Under the pieces are notes generated by a model that saw nothing but the letters and a program-made list of their open reading frames with translations, did not search any database and was not told where the DNA came from. A stretch of DNA of 64,000 nucleotides, from NCBI RefSeq assembly GCF_963665995.1, contig NZ_OY762512.1:2170001-2234000 (forward strand). Reading direction: 5' to 3'. Both the position numbers and the translations under genes were made by a program. Shown piece after piece: positions 49,070 to 58,500 of the stretch. The stretch is from Pleurocapsa sp. FMAR1 (GTDB taxonomy: Bacteria > Cyanobacteriota > Cyanobacteriia > Cyanobacteriales > Xenococcaceae). The number at the start of each line of letters is the position of its first letter. Within the stretch, counting starts at the first letter, position 1.

Positions 49070-51529
49070 ATGAATAATCTAAATAAGTTTATTCAAACAG
49101 AAACATTAGGAAATAAAGGAGAGGCGGGAGAGAAGTTAGTTTGGGATAGTCTTAAAAGAGCTTTTGAATTGCGAAGCTGTATTGCTTATTGGCGTTACCC
49201 TATTTTTTGTCAGGCTAGCAAGTTTCGGAAAGAGCCTGATATTTTAATTGCTGATTATAAGCTGGGTTTAATTGTTGTTGAAGTTAAAGCGATTAGGATT
49301 GAGCAGTTAGTTAATATTCAAGGTCATCGTTGGGAGTATCTAAATTTTTATACTAAATTTGGAAATCCGTATCAACAGGCAGAAAACCAATTATTTGCTT
49401 TATTAGAGTATAGCGATCGCGAACCTTTATTGAGACAAAAAATTACCGCAAGAGCAATTGTCGCCTTACCTTATATTAATAAAAGGCAATGGCGAGAAAA
49501 AGGTTTTGATAAACTGCCTAATTCTCCCCCAATTTTGTTTTCAGAACATCTTGCCTCATCACAATCAATTATAGAATTAATTAGCAATATAAATCCCCTT
49601 GTTGCAGGCGATAGTTTAACCTCTACTCAATGGGAATTGTTGTTAGCAGTTTTGGGTGGCACACCGATTTACACCCCAGCCTGTGAACGTTTGCCTTGTT
49701 CTCCTCAAAGCCGTCGGCAAATTTTACAACAGGTGCGATCGCGTCTGAATCAGTTAGATTTGCAACAGGAAAAGATTGCCAAACAAATTCCGACAGGAAT
49801 GCAAAGAATTAGAGGAATTGCTGGTTCGGGAAAGACTGTTTTACTCTGTCAAAAATCAGCTTTGATGACCGTTAAACATCCAGAGTGGCAGATTGCCTTA
49901 GTCTTTTTTTCGCGAAGTTTGTATGAGTCTATTACTGGACAGGTTAATAAATGGATACGGCATTTTACTCAAGAGCAATTAAGTTACGATCCAGAAAAAT
50001 CTAATTTAAAAATACTTCATGCCTGGGGAAGCAAACAACAGCCTGGTTTTTATAGCACTGTCTGCAAAGCTACAGGTACTTTACCCCTCGCAGTGCCTTT
50101 CACTAGTAGTAAAAAACCTAATGAAGCATTGGCAGAAGCTTGTATACAGTTATTAGAAAACAAAACTATTCCCCAGCTATTTGATGCGGTTTTAATTGAT
50201 GAAGGACAGGATTTAATTGTTAATAATTGGAAATATCAAAATAAACAACCTTTTTATTGGCTGGCATATCAGTCTTTGCGTCCCGTTAATCCAATTTATC
50301 CTCAGCAACGACGACTGATTTGGGCTTATGATGAACTACAAAGCTTGGATAGTCTGAATATTCCTGAACCTGTAGAATTGTTTGGTGAACAATTAGGGCA
50401 TTTAGTGACGGGACAATATAATCAGCAAATAAATAAAACGGAAATAATCTCCCGCTGTTATCGTACACCCCAACAGATCATAATTATCGCTCATGCGATC
50501 GCTATGGGATTATTAAGAAAAAAAGGTATACTAACAGGCTCTAGTTGTGCAGAGGAATGGCAAGCATTAGGATATCGGGTAACTGGTGATTGGCAACTAG
50601 GAAACACCATTACTCTGCAAAGGGAACATAATTCACCTAATATTATTAATGAGCTATGGCAAGGAGAAATGATCGGTTTTGATAGCTTTTCTTCTCGTCA
50701 ACAAGAATTAACTACCTTAGCTGATAAAATTAAACATAATATAACTCAGGATAATTTACAGCCAGATCGAGAAATTTTAATTATAGTTTTGGGTAATTCT
50801 TATGCTGTTTCTTCATTGGTAAAGCAAACCGCAATCTTTTTAATTAACCAGGGAATAAATATCTATCTACCTACTCAAAGCACAGTTAACCGTTTAGATA
50901 CTCCCGCCGAACAACGTAATGCAAATCAATTTTGGCATTCAGGGGCGGTTACTATTTCTACCATTCATCGTGCCAAAGGACAAGAAGCGGATTTTGTCTA
51001 TTTAATTGGTTTAGATCGGATTGCTCAAGATGAAGCTAATATATTTCTGCGTAACCAATTATTTGTGGCTTTGACTCGTACTAAAGCCTGGGTAAATATC
51101 AGCGGTATCGGCAATTATTCCCTTTATCAAGAATTACGGCAATTAATTAAGCGTAAAAACAAAATAACCTTCACTGTAAAAAGTTTACCTCAAAGAGAAT
51201 TAAGAATAAGCGATCGCGCTAATTTAATACAGGGATACGCATTAGGTAGAACTAATTTTCGCTATGCCAATTTACACAAGGCAGATTTATCTCACCTCAG
51301 TTTAGTTAACGTCAATCTAATCGAAGCAGACTTAAGTTACGCCAACTTAGCAGGTACGAACCTGACTAATGCCAAATTAATTGCAGCGGATTTAAGCAAC
51401 GCTAATTTAACCAATGCTAACTTAACCAATGCTAAACTAATCGGTGCCAATTTACTTAATACCAATCTCAACAATACCCAGTTAGATAACGTCAATCTAA
51501 CCAACACAATATTAGAAACTGAAGGATAA
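49070..51529 (+). CDS. NERD nuclease-type domain fused to SF1 helicase and pentapeptide repeats
   Basis: 819 residues. Residues 1-130 form a NERD domain (GEAGEKLVWDSLKRAF, EPDILIADYKLGLIVVEVKAI, where E-V-K is the PD-(D/E)xK-like site). From about 240 comes a UvrD/Rep-like helicase: GIAGSGKTVLL (Walker A, about 250-260), VLIDEGQDL (Walker B, about 375), TISTIHRAKGQEADFVYL (motif V, about 632) and LFVALTRTKAWVNISG (VI, about 668). The last 90 residues, from 728, are pentapeptide repeats, A(N/D)Lxx type (ADLSYANLAGTNLTNAKLIA), that fold into a right-handed beta-helix. NERD-helicase fusions occur in cyanobacteria; the pentapeptide tail may mimic or bind DNA. A role in DNA repair or defence is inference. 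A membrane protein gene follows 72 bases downstream. Confidence 0.88.
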   Translation: MNNLNKFIQTETLGNKGEAGEKLVWDSLKRAFELRSCIAYWRYPIFCQASKFRKEPDILIADYKLGLIVVEVKAIRIEQLVNIQGHRWEYLNFYTKFGNPYQQAENQLFALLEYSDREPLLRQKITARAIVALPYINKRQWREKGFDKLPNSPPILFSEHLASSQSIIELISNINPLVAGDSLTSTQWELLLAVLGGTPIYTPACERLPCSPQSRRQILQQVRSRLNQLDLQQEKIAKQIPTGMQRIRGIAGSGKTVLLCQKSALMTVKHPEWQIALVFFSRSLYESITGQVNKWIRHFTQEQLSYDPEKSNLKILHAWGSKQQPGFYSTVCKATGTLPLAVPFTSSKKPNEALAEACIQLLENKTIPQLFDAVLIDEGQDLIVNNWKYQNKQPFYWLAYQSLRPVNPIYPQQRRLIWAYDELQSLDSLNIPEPVELFGEQLGHLVTGQYNQQINKTEIISRCYRTPQQIIIIAHAIAMGLLRKKGILTGSSCAEEWQALGYRVTGDWQLGNTITLQREHNSPNIINELWQGEMIGFDSFSSRQQELTTLADKIKHNITQDNLQPDREILIIVLGNSYAVSSLVKQTAIFLINQGINIYLPTQSTVNRLDTPAEQRNANQFWHSGAVTISTIHRAKGQEADFVYLIGLDRIAQDEANIFLRNQLFVALTRTKAWVNISGIGNYSLYQELRQLIKRKNKITFTVKSLPQRELRISDRANLIQGYALGRTNFRYANLHKADLSHLSLVNVNLIEADLSYANLAGTNLTNAKLIAADLSNANLTNANLTNAKLIGANLLNTNLNNTQLDNVNLTNTILETEG

Positions 51530-51601
51530 ACAGTAAATTCTTAATGATAAATGGGAACAATAACTTGAGACTGTAGTTTTTAAGTTTTTAGATAAACCAT
51601 C

Positions 51602-52933
51602 ATGAGGAATTTGCAAAATATCAGCTTAGTTGCCGTTTCAATTTTAGGTTTAACCACCATAGAACTTCCTAATGCTGATGCCTTAACTTCTAATAATATG
51701 CTTAAGCTTTTACCTTCGGTACAAAGCGCCAAAAATACTGTAGAGTTAGCACAAAAACCAGCAACTTCAACTGATGAAAGTTCTCCTCAAACAGAAGATG
51801 AGATGGTTGATGCTTTACAAAAGAGACAGGAAAAACTGGAAAACTTTAATAAACTTCAGGACTTACAGGAAAAAGATAATTCTGAGAATTTATCTAGTAA
51901 TGAATCTTTAGAATTATCACAGCCTTTAGCATTCAAGTTACTAACGATTGGTTTACCAGCAGCTCTTTTAGTCATACTAGTAAGCATTCCTATAGTCAAA
52001 GGAATTACTGGAGTATTTAAAAGTAATATAGGAGAAAAGTTTGGTAAGCCTAAAGTTCCTGAAGGTTCAGTTATATTGCACAATCGCGCTTTCAAAGAAA
52101 TTACTGTTACTGGTAATAATGCCGAAAAAATTAATGATGAAAAATTTGGTAATGAAGAGTTTAAACAATTGATTATGTTTAATATCAATGTTGCCAAAAA
52201 AACTGAAGGTTATCCAGAACTATACAACAGCGTTGAATTATTAAAAGCTGCAATTATTGCTCAAAAAAGCTTTCTTAAATTAGAGTCAACAGAATTACGT
52301 TATCGTAGCCGTAAACAGCAAGAATTTTATAAGTACGTTGCTGACAATTTAGCAGAAAATGTTGATAAAGAAGCTTTTGCTCAACAGGTCAAAAACAAAC
52401 AGGCAGAAGTTCTTCCTTTGATTAATACCGAGGAAGGAAGAGAGGCAATAGATGCTTACGCTAAAGAAATTGATGTTCTGAGTCGGTATAGTTTAGGTTT
52501 GAAACTTTTATCATTATTCAAAAAGTATGAATTACAAGATTTTTCAACACTTAAGAGAGTTTCTGATGTAGTTGAAAGCCTTCAAGCAAGAGAACTATTA
52601 TCACCTCAAGATCTAATTTCCTCAGTTTTAGAAAACTATGAATCTTTTGATAAACTCGCACCAATTTTAGGCATTACTGAAGCTAAGAATACTGCCAAGG
52701 CATACGCCATAATTTTGCAAATACTTGGACTGATGAATCGACACGGAAAATCTTATATTCAGTTTGAGCAATTAGTTGAACTGCTGAAAAAGTGGGAGAA
52801 ACCCTACAAACATATTGCTATGGTACGCCAAGAATATACATCAAACCAATATCAAATACCTCAAGAATTTAAAGAAGATATACCTGGAATAAATGTTTAT
52901 CAAAAATATGCTAAATATCTACCCGATCTTTAA
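51602..52933 (+). CDS. Exported or membrane-anchored hypothetical protein
   Basis: 443 residues. The N-terminus has a signal-like hydrophobic core (ISLVAVSILGLTTIELPNADA), a charged region with coiled-coil character to about 105, a transmembrane segment (LLTIGLPAALLVILVSIPIV) near 115-135, then a helical cytoplasmic or periplasmic domain of about 300 residues without known motifs. No catalytic pattern was recognised. It starts 72 bases after the NERD-helicase stop on the same strand, so the two may be co-expressed. Similar proteins in other cyanobacteria cannot be named from sequence alone. Confidence 0.7.
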   Translation: MRNLQNISLVAVSILGLTTIELPNADALTSNNMLKLLPSVQSAKNTVELAQKPATSTDESSPQTEDEMVDALQKRQEKLENFNKLQDLQEKDNSENLSSNESLELSQPLAFKLLTIGLPAALLVILVSIPIVKGITGVFKSNIGEKFGKPKVPEGSVILHNRAFKEITVTGNNAEKINDEKFGNEEFKQLIMFNINVAKKTEGYPELYNSVELLKAAIIAQKSFLKLESTELRYRSRKQQEFYKYVADNLAENVDKEAFAQQVKNKQAEVLPLINTEEGREAIDAYAKEIDVLSRYSLGLKLLSLFKKYELQDFSTLKRVSDVVESLQARELLSPQDLISSVLENYESFDKLAPILGITEAKNTAKAYAIILQILGLMNRHGKSYIQFEQLVELLKKWEKPYKHIAMVRQEYTSNQYQIPQEFKEDIPGINVYQKYAKYLPDL

Positions 52934-53109
52934 ATTTTTAAGACTTTGTTAAGATACCTTTACTGATTGCAAACAATGAGCGATCGCTTTACCACTTTAT
53001 AATGCAAACCTGTGGAGGCGACAAGCAAGCCGAAATGCAGGCGAAGTAACGTTGACTTTCATTCTATCGTCAAAAATAAGAATTATATAGCAAGTAAAAT
53101 ATTTTCATC

Positions 53110-53490
53110 TCATTTTTTTGACTGATAGTCGCGACAGTTTTTTGCCTCGTCAGTTAATACTTTGTCGGGATACAAAGCGCATTTGAGATAATTATTATTG
53201 TTATAGTAATAGCATTTAGGGCAGGCTATTTTAGAGTTGTCTTCGATGAATTTTAATTGATTATTGCTGGCTTTTTGAAACCCTATTTTAAATAAAAATC
53301 TTGTAGTTAAAAGCAAAAAGGCAATTAAGAATAAAATAGGTATATTGTCTACTTTAGTATTACTAAATTGCTTTTTCAATGGTTGGTTGATGCTAGGAGA
53401 TAACTGTACAAAATTTTCATCAGCATCAATCTGCTGAAAATAAAGGTCGCTATTTTTATTGGAAGTAATATTTTTGCTGTTTAAATACAT
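53110..53490 (-). CDS. Small membrane protein with a four-cysteine C-terminal motif (DUF6464-like)
   Basis: 126 residues. One transmembrane helix (IPILFLIAFLLLTTRFLF) near 52-70. The C-terminal part has CPKCYYYNNNNYLKCALYP and C-x-DYQ, four cysteines that could bind zinc or an Fe-S cluster. The pattern resembles a cyanobacterial family (DUF6464) with 'YLxCAVxP ... C.DY' at the end. The N-terminal 50 residues are low-complexity. Function unknown. Confidence 0.65.
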   Translation of the reverse strand: MYLNSKNITSNKNSDLYFQQIDADENFVQLSPSINQPLKKQFSNTKVDNIPILFLIAFLLLTTRFLFKIGFQKASNNQLKFIEDNSKIACPKCYYYNNNNYLKCALYPDKVLTDEAKNCRDYQSKK

Positions 53491-53512
53491 CGCTAAAATC
53501 TCTAATTGTTAC

Positions 53513-53788
53513 TTACAGCGAAGCAATACTTTTTCGCTCAGCAGCCCGTTGGAGTAAGTTTCGCACCTCTGCATTAGTCGTTTGTAAAAAATTTTCATAC
53601 CAAAGTCCGACAGAATTAAATGGTCTGGGAGCTTGCGTACACATAATCTTATTTACTTCAAGTTGAAACTCATGGCAGATTTTGGGAGCGGCTACTGGTA
53701 CGGCAACAGCCAGCATTGTCGCACCAGTGGCAATGCCGTCATCGACTAAAATTACGGTGCGATCGCGCAACAGCTTATTGATAATTTA
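53513..53788 (-). pseudogene. Phosphoribosyltransferase remnant
   Basis: The frame opens after a stop near 53786 (IINKLLRDRT), then VILVDDGIATGATM, the PRPP-binding loop of type I phosphoribosyltransferases, followed at once by AVAVPVAAPKICHEF, a jump that lacks about 16 residues found between the two segments in complete relatives. The end (PFNSVGLWYENFLQTTNAEVRNLL) is well preserved. The N-terminal 120 or so residues are missing. With a truncated start and a deletion next to the active loop it cannot be functional. Confidence 0.75.
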
Positions 53789-53869
53789 ATCGTAGTAAAA
53801 TAGATATTTGTCTGACTCCAACTAAGGTTAGAGAAATGTTTCAATAGCTACGAACTACGAACAGTATTG

Positions 53870-54045
53870 CCAATAATCATATTTGCCTTGAACATTTTCT
53901 TGCCAAATCAATGGCTGAACTATTTCCTGATAACTGGATTTATATTCATAGTCCTGAATTTAAAATAGGCAGAATTCAAAACTTCAAAAACTGGAGTAAA
54001 GCAACGGTTAGCGATTTAATTGCTTTGATGAACCGTTTGCATTGA
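53870..54045 (+). pseudogene. Fragment of an FAD-dependent oxidoreductase
   Basis: An open stretch reads ICLEHFLAKSMAELFPDNWI, then YIHSPEFKIGRIQNFKNWS, then an unrelated tail to TGA 54043-54045. The segment matches my memory of a cyanobacterial NAD(P)/FAD-dependent amine-oxidase-like family, where a 'FPDNWIYIHSPEVKVGRIQNF' block precedes the C-terminal FAD contacts. Only about 40 codons are kept. It joins the adjacent phosphoribosyltransferase remnant as evidence of a degraded region (53.5-54.1 kb). Confidence 0.5.
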
Positions 54046-54148
54046 TAATTAATTGCAGGTAACAATACTTAGTTCAAATAACAGCGATGAGTTTGATGGC
54101 TTTTGTTGACCAGGCGCGATCGCTTTTAAAAGGAGAATAGGTTAAATA

Positions 54149-55210
54149 ATGTTGGATACACAATCGGTTTTAGAAGTATTACGTCCCGTACAAGACCCTG
54201 AGCTACAAAAAAGTCTTGTGGAGCTTAATATGATTCGTAATGTGTCGGTAGACGGCGGAAAAGTCAGCTTTACTTTGGTGCTGACCACTCCCTCTTGTCC
54301 TCTACGAGAATTTATTGTCGAAGATTGTCAAACTGCGGTCAAAACTCTTCCAGATGTAGAAACCGTAGACGTTGAAGTTACCGCAGAAACCCCCCAGCAA
54401 AAATCGCTTCCCGATCGCACTTCTGTCCCAGGTATTAAGAATATTATTGCTATTTCTAGTGGTAAAGGTGGTGTAGGTAAAAGCTCGGTGGCAGCTAATG
54501 TAGCGGTTGCCCTGGCTGCCCAAGGCTCTAAAGTTGGTTTGTTAGATGCAGACATCTATGGCCCTAATGCCCCCAATATGTTTGGCTTATCTGATGCCAA
54601 AATCGCCGTCAAACAGGGCATCAATGGCGAAATACTCGAACCAGCATTTAATCATGGGGTTAAGTTAGTTTCTATGGCGTTTCTAATTGACCCAGATCAG
54701 CCCGTAATTTGGCGGGGTCCTATGCTTAACGGAATCATTCGTCAGTTTCTTTATCAGGTAGAGTGGGGCGAACTTGACTACTTAATTGTGGATATGCCCC
54801 CTGGTACAGGAGATGCTCAATTAACTATGGCTCAAGCCGTACCTATGGCGGGGGCAGTAATTGTTACTACTCCTCAAACTGTATCGTTAATTGATGCCCG
54901 TCGTGGTTTAAAAATGTTCCAGCAGCTAGGAGTAAACCTACTGGGAATTGTAGAGAACATGAGCTACTTTATTCCCCCAGATATGCCTGATAAGAGTTAC
55001 GATCTGTTTGGTTCAGGAGGTGGCGAAAGAACGGCGAAAGAACTCGATATTCCTTTGCTTGGCTGTGTTCCTTTAGAAATTGCCTTGAGAGAAGGAGGCG
55101 ATAACGGAACGCCTATTGTAGTTGCCGATCCAGATTGCGCTTCTGCAAAAGCTCTAGTTGCGATCGCTGAACAAATTGCTGCCAAAGTGTCTATTGCCGC
55201 TTTTGCCTAA
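54149..55210 (+). CDS. mrp: Mrp/ApbC/NBP35-family Fe-S carrier ATPase
   Basis: 353 residues. The N-terminal DUF59/MIP18 domain (1-80: LEVLRPVQDPELQKSLVELN, TTPSCPL) is followed by a deviant Walker A ISSGKGGVGKSS (about 102-113), DADIYGPNAPNMF, YLIVDMPPGTGDAQL and ENMSYFIPPD. It carries Fe-S clusters to apoproteins; in cyanobacterial members the CxxC seen in many relatives after NMSYF is replaced (IPPDMPDKSYD), as here. A purine-rich AAAGGAGA lies upstream of the ATG. Confidence 0.93.
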   Translation: MLDTQSVLEVLRPVQDPELQKSLVELNMIRNVSVDGGKVSFTLVLTTPSCPLREFIVEDCQTAVKTLPDVETVDVEVTAETPQQKSLPDRTSVPGIKNIIAISSGKGGVGKSSVAANVAVALAAQGSKVGLLDADIYGPNAPNMFGLSDAKIAVKQGINGEILEPAFNHGVKLVSMAFLIDPDQPVIWRGPMLNGIIRQFLYQVEWGELDYLIVDMPPGTGDAQLTMAQAVPMAGAVIVTTPQTVSLIDARRGLKMFQQLGVNLLGIVENMSYFIPPDMPDKSYDLFGSGGGERTAKELDIPLLGCVPLEIALREGGDNGTPIVVADPDCASAKALVAIAEQIAAKVSIAAFA

Positions 55211-55528
55211 GTTGTCAACTAAGCTTTTAATTGACAAGTAAGGAAAGTTAATAACTGATGTTACTTGTCTTTTCTGTTGGTAAATAGATTCAGGTTGGCT
55301 TTACCGTCGTCGTGGGTTTAAAGCCTTCTCACGTCAGAGGACTTTTTTAGTTTTTAGTTTTTAGTTTCAACTAGATACCTGCTTGGGCTTGGCAATCTAA
55401 CTTTTTTTGCGCTATACTCAAAGATCAACTAATAACTTTAAATTACCTACCATTCTACGACGGTGAGCAGTAAATCAAACTTGCAATGGTAGTGTGTATT
55501 AAGAATAATTTATTTAATATATTAATTT
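55211..55528. other. Spacer after mrp with a heptamer tandem repeat
   Basis: About 320 bases. It holds three tandem copies of TTTTTAG at 55344-55364. AGGTTGGCTTTACCGTCGTC to its left is not part of any recognised family. The right half must carry the promoter of the small gene at 55529. Confidence 0.45.
55344..55364. repeat. Tandem repeat, unit TTTTTAG x3
   Basis: Three perfect 7-bp copies; same repeat type as at 43358 and 62747. Confidence 0.8.
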
Positions 55529-55936
55529 ATGTCTCAGCTAGAACGGCTCATTATGATGGCAGAAGACGAGCTAACAGAATATAGTAGTGATGCTCGAAAA
55601 ATAGAAAAGCTACGGCGCAAAATCGGCTTATCTGTACCGCCAGCAGAACAAAAAGAGGTCAAAGCAGCATTATTAGAAAAAATGCCTAAAGGCTTTTTTG
55701 GTAAGTTGATTGAAGAACAGCGTCAAACAGTAGCTTTACCTTTTTGGGGAATTGCTGGATTGGGATTACTATTTGGAATTTCTTTGCGTCAGCCAGTGGA
55801 TTTTCTCGCTCCTGCTATTGGTATTCCTCTTGCTTTCAATATTCAAAAACGGGGTTGGCAATTACAGGCAAAACGCATTTTGCTTAAAACCTTAGAAGAG
55901 ATTGAAGAACGAAGCAAACAACCAATCAAAGATTAA
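55529..55936 (+). CDS. Small membrane protein, cyanobacterial, unknown function
   Basis: 135 residues. A charged helical start (LERLIMMAEDELTEYSSDAR, KIEKLRRKIGLSVPPAEQKE), then two short hydrophobic segments (VALPFWGIAGLGLLFGISL and FLAPAIGIPLAFNI) that form a hairpin in the membrane, and a basic helical tail (RILLKTLEEIEERSKQ). No enzyme motif. It is separate from mrp by 318 bases. Confidence 0.7.
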   Translation: MSQLERLIMMAEDELTEYSSDARKIEKLRRKIGLSVPPAEQKEVKAALLEKMPKGFFGKLIEEQRQTVALPFWGIAGLGLLFGISLRQPVDFLAPAIGIPLAFNIQKRGWQLQAKRILLKTLEEIEERSKQPIKD

Positions 55937-55967
55937 ATAATACTGCTGTAAGTTAAATCATCAACGG

Positions 55968-56303
55968 CTAAGACTGACATATATCTTCCCTAATTTGAAG
56001 TTGATTAATTTCTGGTTGTTTCTCAACACAAAAATCTTTAATTTCTTCGCTTAATTCTTCTAGCTCTTTACTGACTTCTACTATTTCCTTATTTACCTCT
56101 TTAGCTTTACTGATATCTATTTCTTCTGTTATGTCGTTTAATCTCTCTTTAGAGATATCAATGCACTTACTATCAAGGCGAACATAGGTTTCATAAGGGC
56201 AGCCGTTTTCGGCTGTAACATATTGTTTAACAAACAAAGGTAGACACAAGGCTATTAAAGGTAAGGTAATTTTAAGATTATGAACCCGTTCTTTTTTAGC
56301 CAT
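55968..56303 (-). CDS. Single-pass protein with coiled-coil exported part
   Basis: 111 residues. A basic start and hydrophobic core (LKITLPLIALCLPLFVKQY) act as signal anchor. The rest is acidic with heptad-like spacing (EEIDISKAKEVNKEIVEVSK, ELEELSEEIKDFC) and four cysteines. It converges with the small membrane protein gene. Function unknown; a coiled-coil interaction partner in the periplasm is possible. Confidence 0.6.
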   Translation of the reverse strand: MAKKERVHNLKITLPLIALCLPLFVKQYVTAENGCPYETYVRLDSKCIDISKERLNDITEEIDISKAKEVNKEIVEVSKELEELSEEIKDFCVEKQPEINQLQIREDICQS

Positions 56304-56625
56304 ACCATCAACCCTAGCTGAATATTATATTTGTCTTCCTTTACAACTGTGGTTGATTTTGAGCCATTTTTGCTTGATTTGGATCACAATAAAATGTGAT
56401 AGTTGTTATTTATTGCTTGATGCTTAACTCAATTGATTAATATTGTAGTATAGTATGCTATTTATGTAAAAATGGGCTGAGTTTTCGGGGAATTAAAGAG
56501 CTTTCTCTGCCCAAAAATGCCCCAAACAAAAGGCGATCGCGCCAGCAAAATAGACTTCCAAGCAAGAGAATCACTATTACCCAAACGGTGTTGAGGTAAT
56601 ATAAAGGCGATATAAAGAGTAAAAG
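56304..56625. other. Spacer with HIP1 site, no gene
   Basis: About 320 bases between two leftward genes. Contains one HIP1 site at 56535-56542. The right part (GGCGATATAAAGAGTAAAAG) should include the end of the DUF4335 transcript; no T-run hairpin was found. Confidence 0.4.
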
Positions 56626-57888
56626 CTATTCAGCAAAAGTTTTTACTCCATCCTCAGGATCTAATAGTAGACGAATTACTGATTTTTGAGATTTAGTAAT
56701 AGGAGAAATAAATGATTCTCCTTTCACAGGAATATTAGTTTGACTTAAGTATAATTCTGAAGCTTTGCCCAAAGGAACTACTCGTTTGATTGAGCCATTA
56801 GGGTTAAGATATAAACGATATTCAAGACTTTGTTTTAGATCTTTGGGAGGTTGCCATTTATCTTGAAAATAGACTTTAATTTCTTGTAATTGAGCAGATT
56901 GAGATGAGTTTTGATCGACTAAACCTAAATCTTCAGGCGATTCTGAGGGTAAATTGTTAACTTTTGCGGACTTAGATTCATTGGATTCAACTGAATTAAT
57001 TTCGGTTTTCGGCTGGGGATTAAGTCTGGCTATTTTCTGCTCTTTAGTTTCGGCAGGAGTTACAGTATTTAAGCGCGATCGCTCGCCTACTCGATCTAGT
57101 GGATAGTCAGCAGGATCGGGGATATTCGGTTTGGGTTTGGGGGTATCTACTGCTGGGGGAGGTGGTAGTTTTTTGGTCGATGTAAGTGGTTCATTCGATT
57201 TTAGTTTGGCAGTTGCTTTTCTATCTATCTTTGGTATTTTAGGAGGTACAATTTCATTGAATCGAGGAGTCTTTTCGATATTTTGAGAATCTGATTTGGA
57301 GTCGGTGGCAACATTTTGAGAATCTGGAGATTTTAAGAAGATACCAGTAATCCCCACCGCAGCTATAGTTGCAGCAGCTATAGTACCCCAGAGAGGAATT
57401 GTTTTGTTAAGTTGAGTTTGTTTTAGTTCGGGTAAGGCTACAAATTGGGTTGTGTATGCTTCTAAAGCAGTGACTAAATCAAATAACTGCACTGTGCTTA
57501 GTTGAATATTGTCCGCAGCAGCGTCATGAGTTAGATTAGCCAAAAATAATTGATGAGCAACTAATCCTTTGGATTTTAAACAAGGATAATTATTATTTAA
57601 TTTATGGTCTATTTTTAAATCTACGTTTGATTTAGTTGCAGGATTTAGACTAGCGTGTAAAAATTCTTGAACATATCTATCAACTGCTATTTTCAACTGT
57701 TCTAAGTCTGATTGACCGCCTTTAATTTTGACCTGCTTGCTAGTAGGTAATCGTGGATCATCAAAGCTCAATTGAAATTGAAGTTTTTTAAGCATTTCTT
57801 GATTTGCCCAGCGAGATAAAGGAGGTTTATTGCCTTTTATTTCTAAAGTGCAGGTAGGAGGTGTAAAACGATGAAATGTAATAGACAT
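56626..57888 (-). CDS. DUF4335-domain protein
   Basis: 420 residues. The N-terminal 180 residues (ITFHRFTPPTCTLEIKGN, QLSFDDPRLP, LSTVQLFDLVTALEAYTTQF) are the DUF4335 domain found in cyanobacteria. A transmembrane helix (LWGTIAAATIAAVGITGIFL) near 168-187 follows, then a Pro/Lys/Ser-rich linker to about 310 and a C-terminal domain (QEIKVYFQDKWQPPKDLKQS, LEYRLYLNPNGSIKRVVPLG) like the closing domain of TonB-like or periplasmic binding parts. Directly after the DUF3038 gene (6 bases), a pairing conserved in cyanobacteria. Role unknown. Confidence 0.85.
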   Translation of the reverse strand: MSITFHRFTPPTCTLEIKGNKPPLSRWANQEMLKKLQFQLSFDDPRLPTSKQVKIKGGQSDLEQLKIAVDRYVQEFLHASLNPATKSNVDLKIDHKLNNNYPCLKSKGLVAHQLFLANLTHDAAADNIQLSTVQLFDLVTALEAYTTQFVALPELKQTQLNKTIPLWGTIAAATIAAVGITGIFLKSPDSQNVATDSKSDSQNIEKTPRFNEIVPPKIPKIDRKATAKLKSNEPLTSTKKLPPPPAVDTPKPKPNIPDPADYPLDRVGERSRLNTVTPAETKEQKIARLNPQPKTEINSVESNESKSAKVNNLPSESPEDLGLVDQNSSQSAQLQEIKVYFQDKWQPPKDLKQSLEYRLYLNPNGSIKRVVPLGKASELYLSQTNIPVKGESFISPITKSQKSVIRLLLDPEDGVKTFAE

Positions 57889-57894
57889 GATAGA

Positions 57895-58500
57895 TTATTG
57901 ATTTTTATCAGGCACTAAAGTTGCATCAAAAATTGCAACCCAAAGTAAACAATGACCATTATTACTACTATAAAATAACAAGCTTATTAATAGCTTCCAG
58001 GCTAATTCTGACAAAGATTCTATCGACAATGTATCAGAATCATTAATTCTTTCGTGATAGTAATTAATAAATTTATCCAAGTATTTTTCTAGCAAAGCAG
58101 TCTGACGAGGTGTTTTATTTTGTTCTGCTGTTTGTTCTAACAAGCTAACGGCACGACGAAGCAATTCTTGATGTTGATTTGCTAAATAACAAATAATTAA
58201 TACCAAAGAGCGTGCTTCTTCTACATCTAGTTTTTTTCTTTTCCCAGTACTTTTACGCAGAGGATTTGATGCTCTTAATCGCCATAAAGTTAAACGCTCG
58301 CCGACAATAGATTCTAAGTTTAAATCTTTAGCAGCCTCGATAATAGCTTCAGAGCTAATATTGGCGATCGCTTCTAAAGCTAATATTGCTAAATCTAAAT
58401 AAGATTTTATATTTTCTAGTCGATCATCACCAATCAATTTTGGCGTAGCTAAGTCTTGCCATCTTGATGAATCAGCAGTGTTTTTAGTAGTGGATGGCAT
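57895..58500 (-). CDS. DUF3038-domain protein
   Basis: 201 residues, mainly helical: LDLAILALEAIANISSEAII, NLESIVGERLTLWRLRASNP, EEARSLVLIICYLANQHQEL. It matches DUF3038, a cyanobacterial family nearly always found before DUF4335. Six bases separate the two genes, which form an operon. No catalytic residues or membrane segment are evident. Confidence 0.85.
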   Translation of the reverse strand: MPSTTKNTADSSRWQDLATPKLIGDDRLENIKSYLDLAILALEAIANISSEAIIEAAKDLNLESIVGERLTLWRLRASNPLRKSTGKRKKLDVEEARSLVLIICYLANQHQELLRRAVSLLEQTAEQNKTPRQTALLEKYLDKFINYYHERINDSDTLSIESLSELAWKLLISLLFYSSNNGHCLLWVAIFDATLVPDKNQ

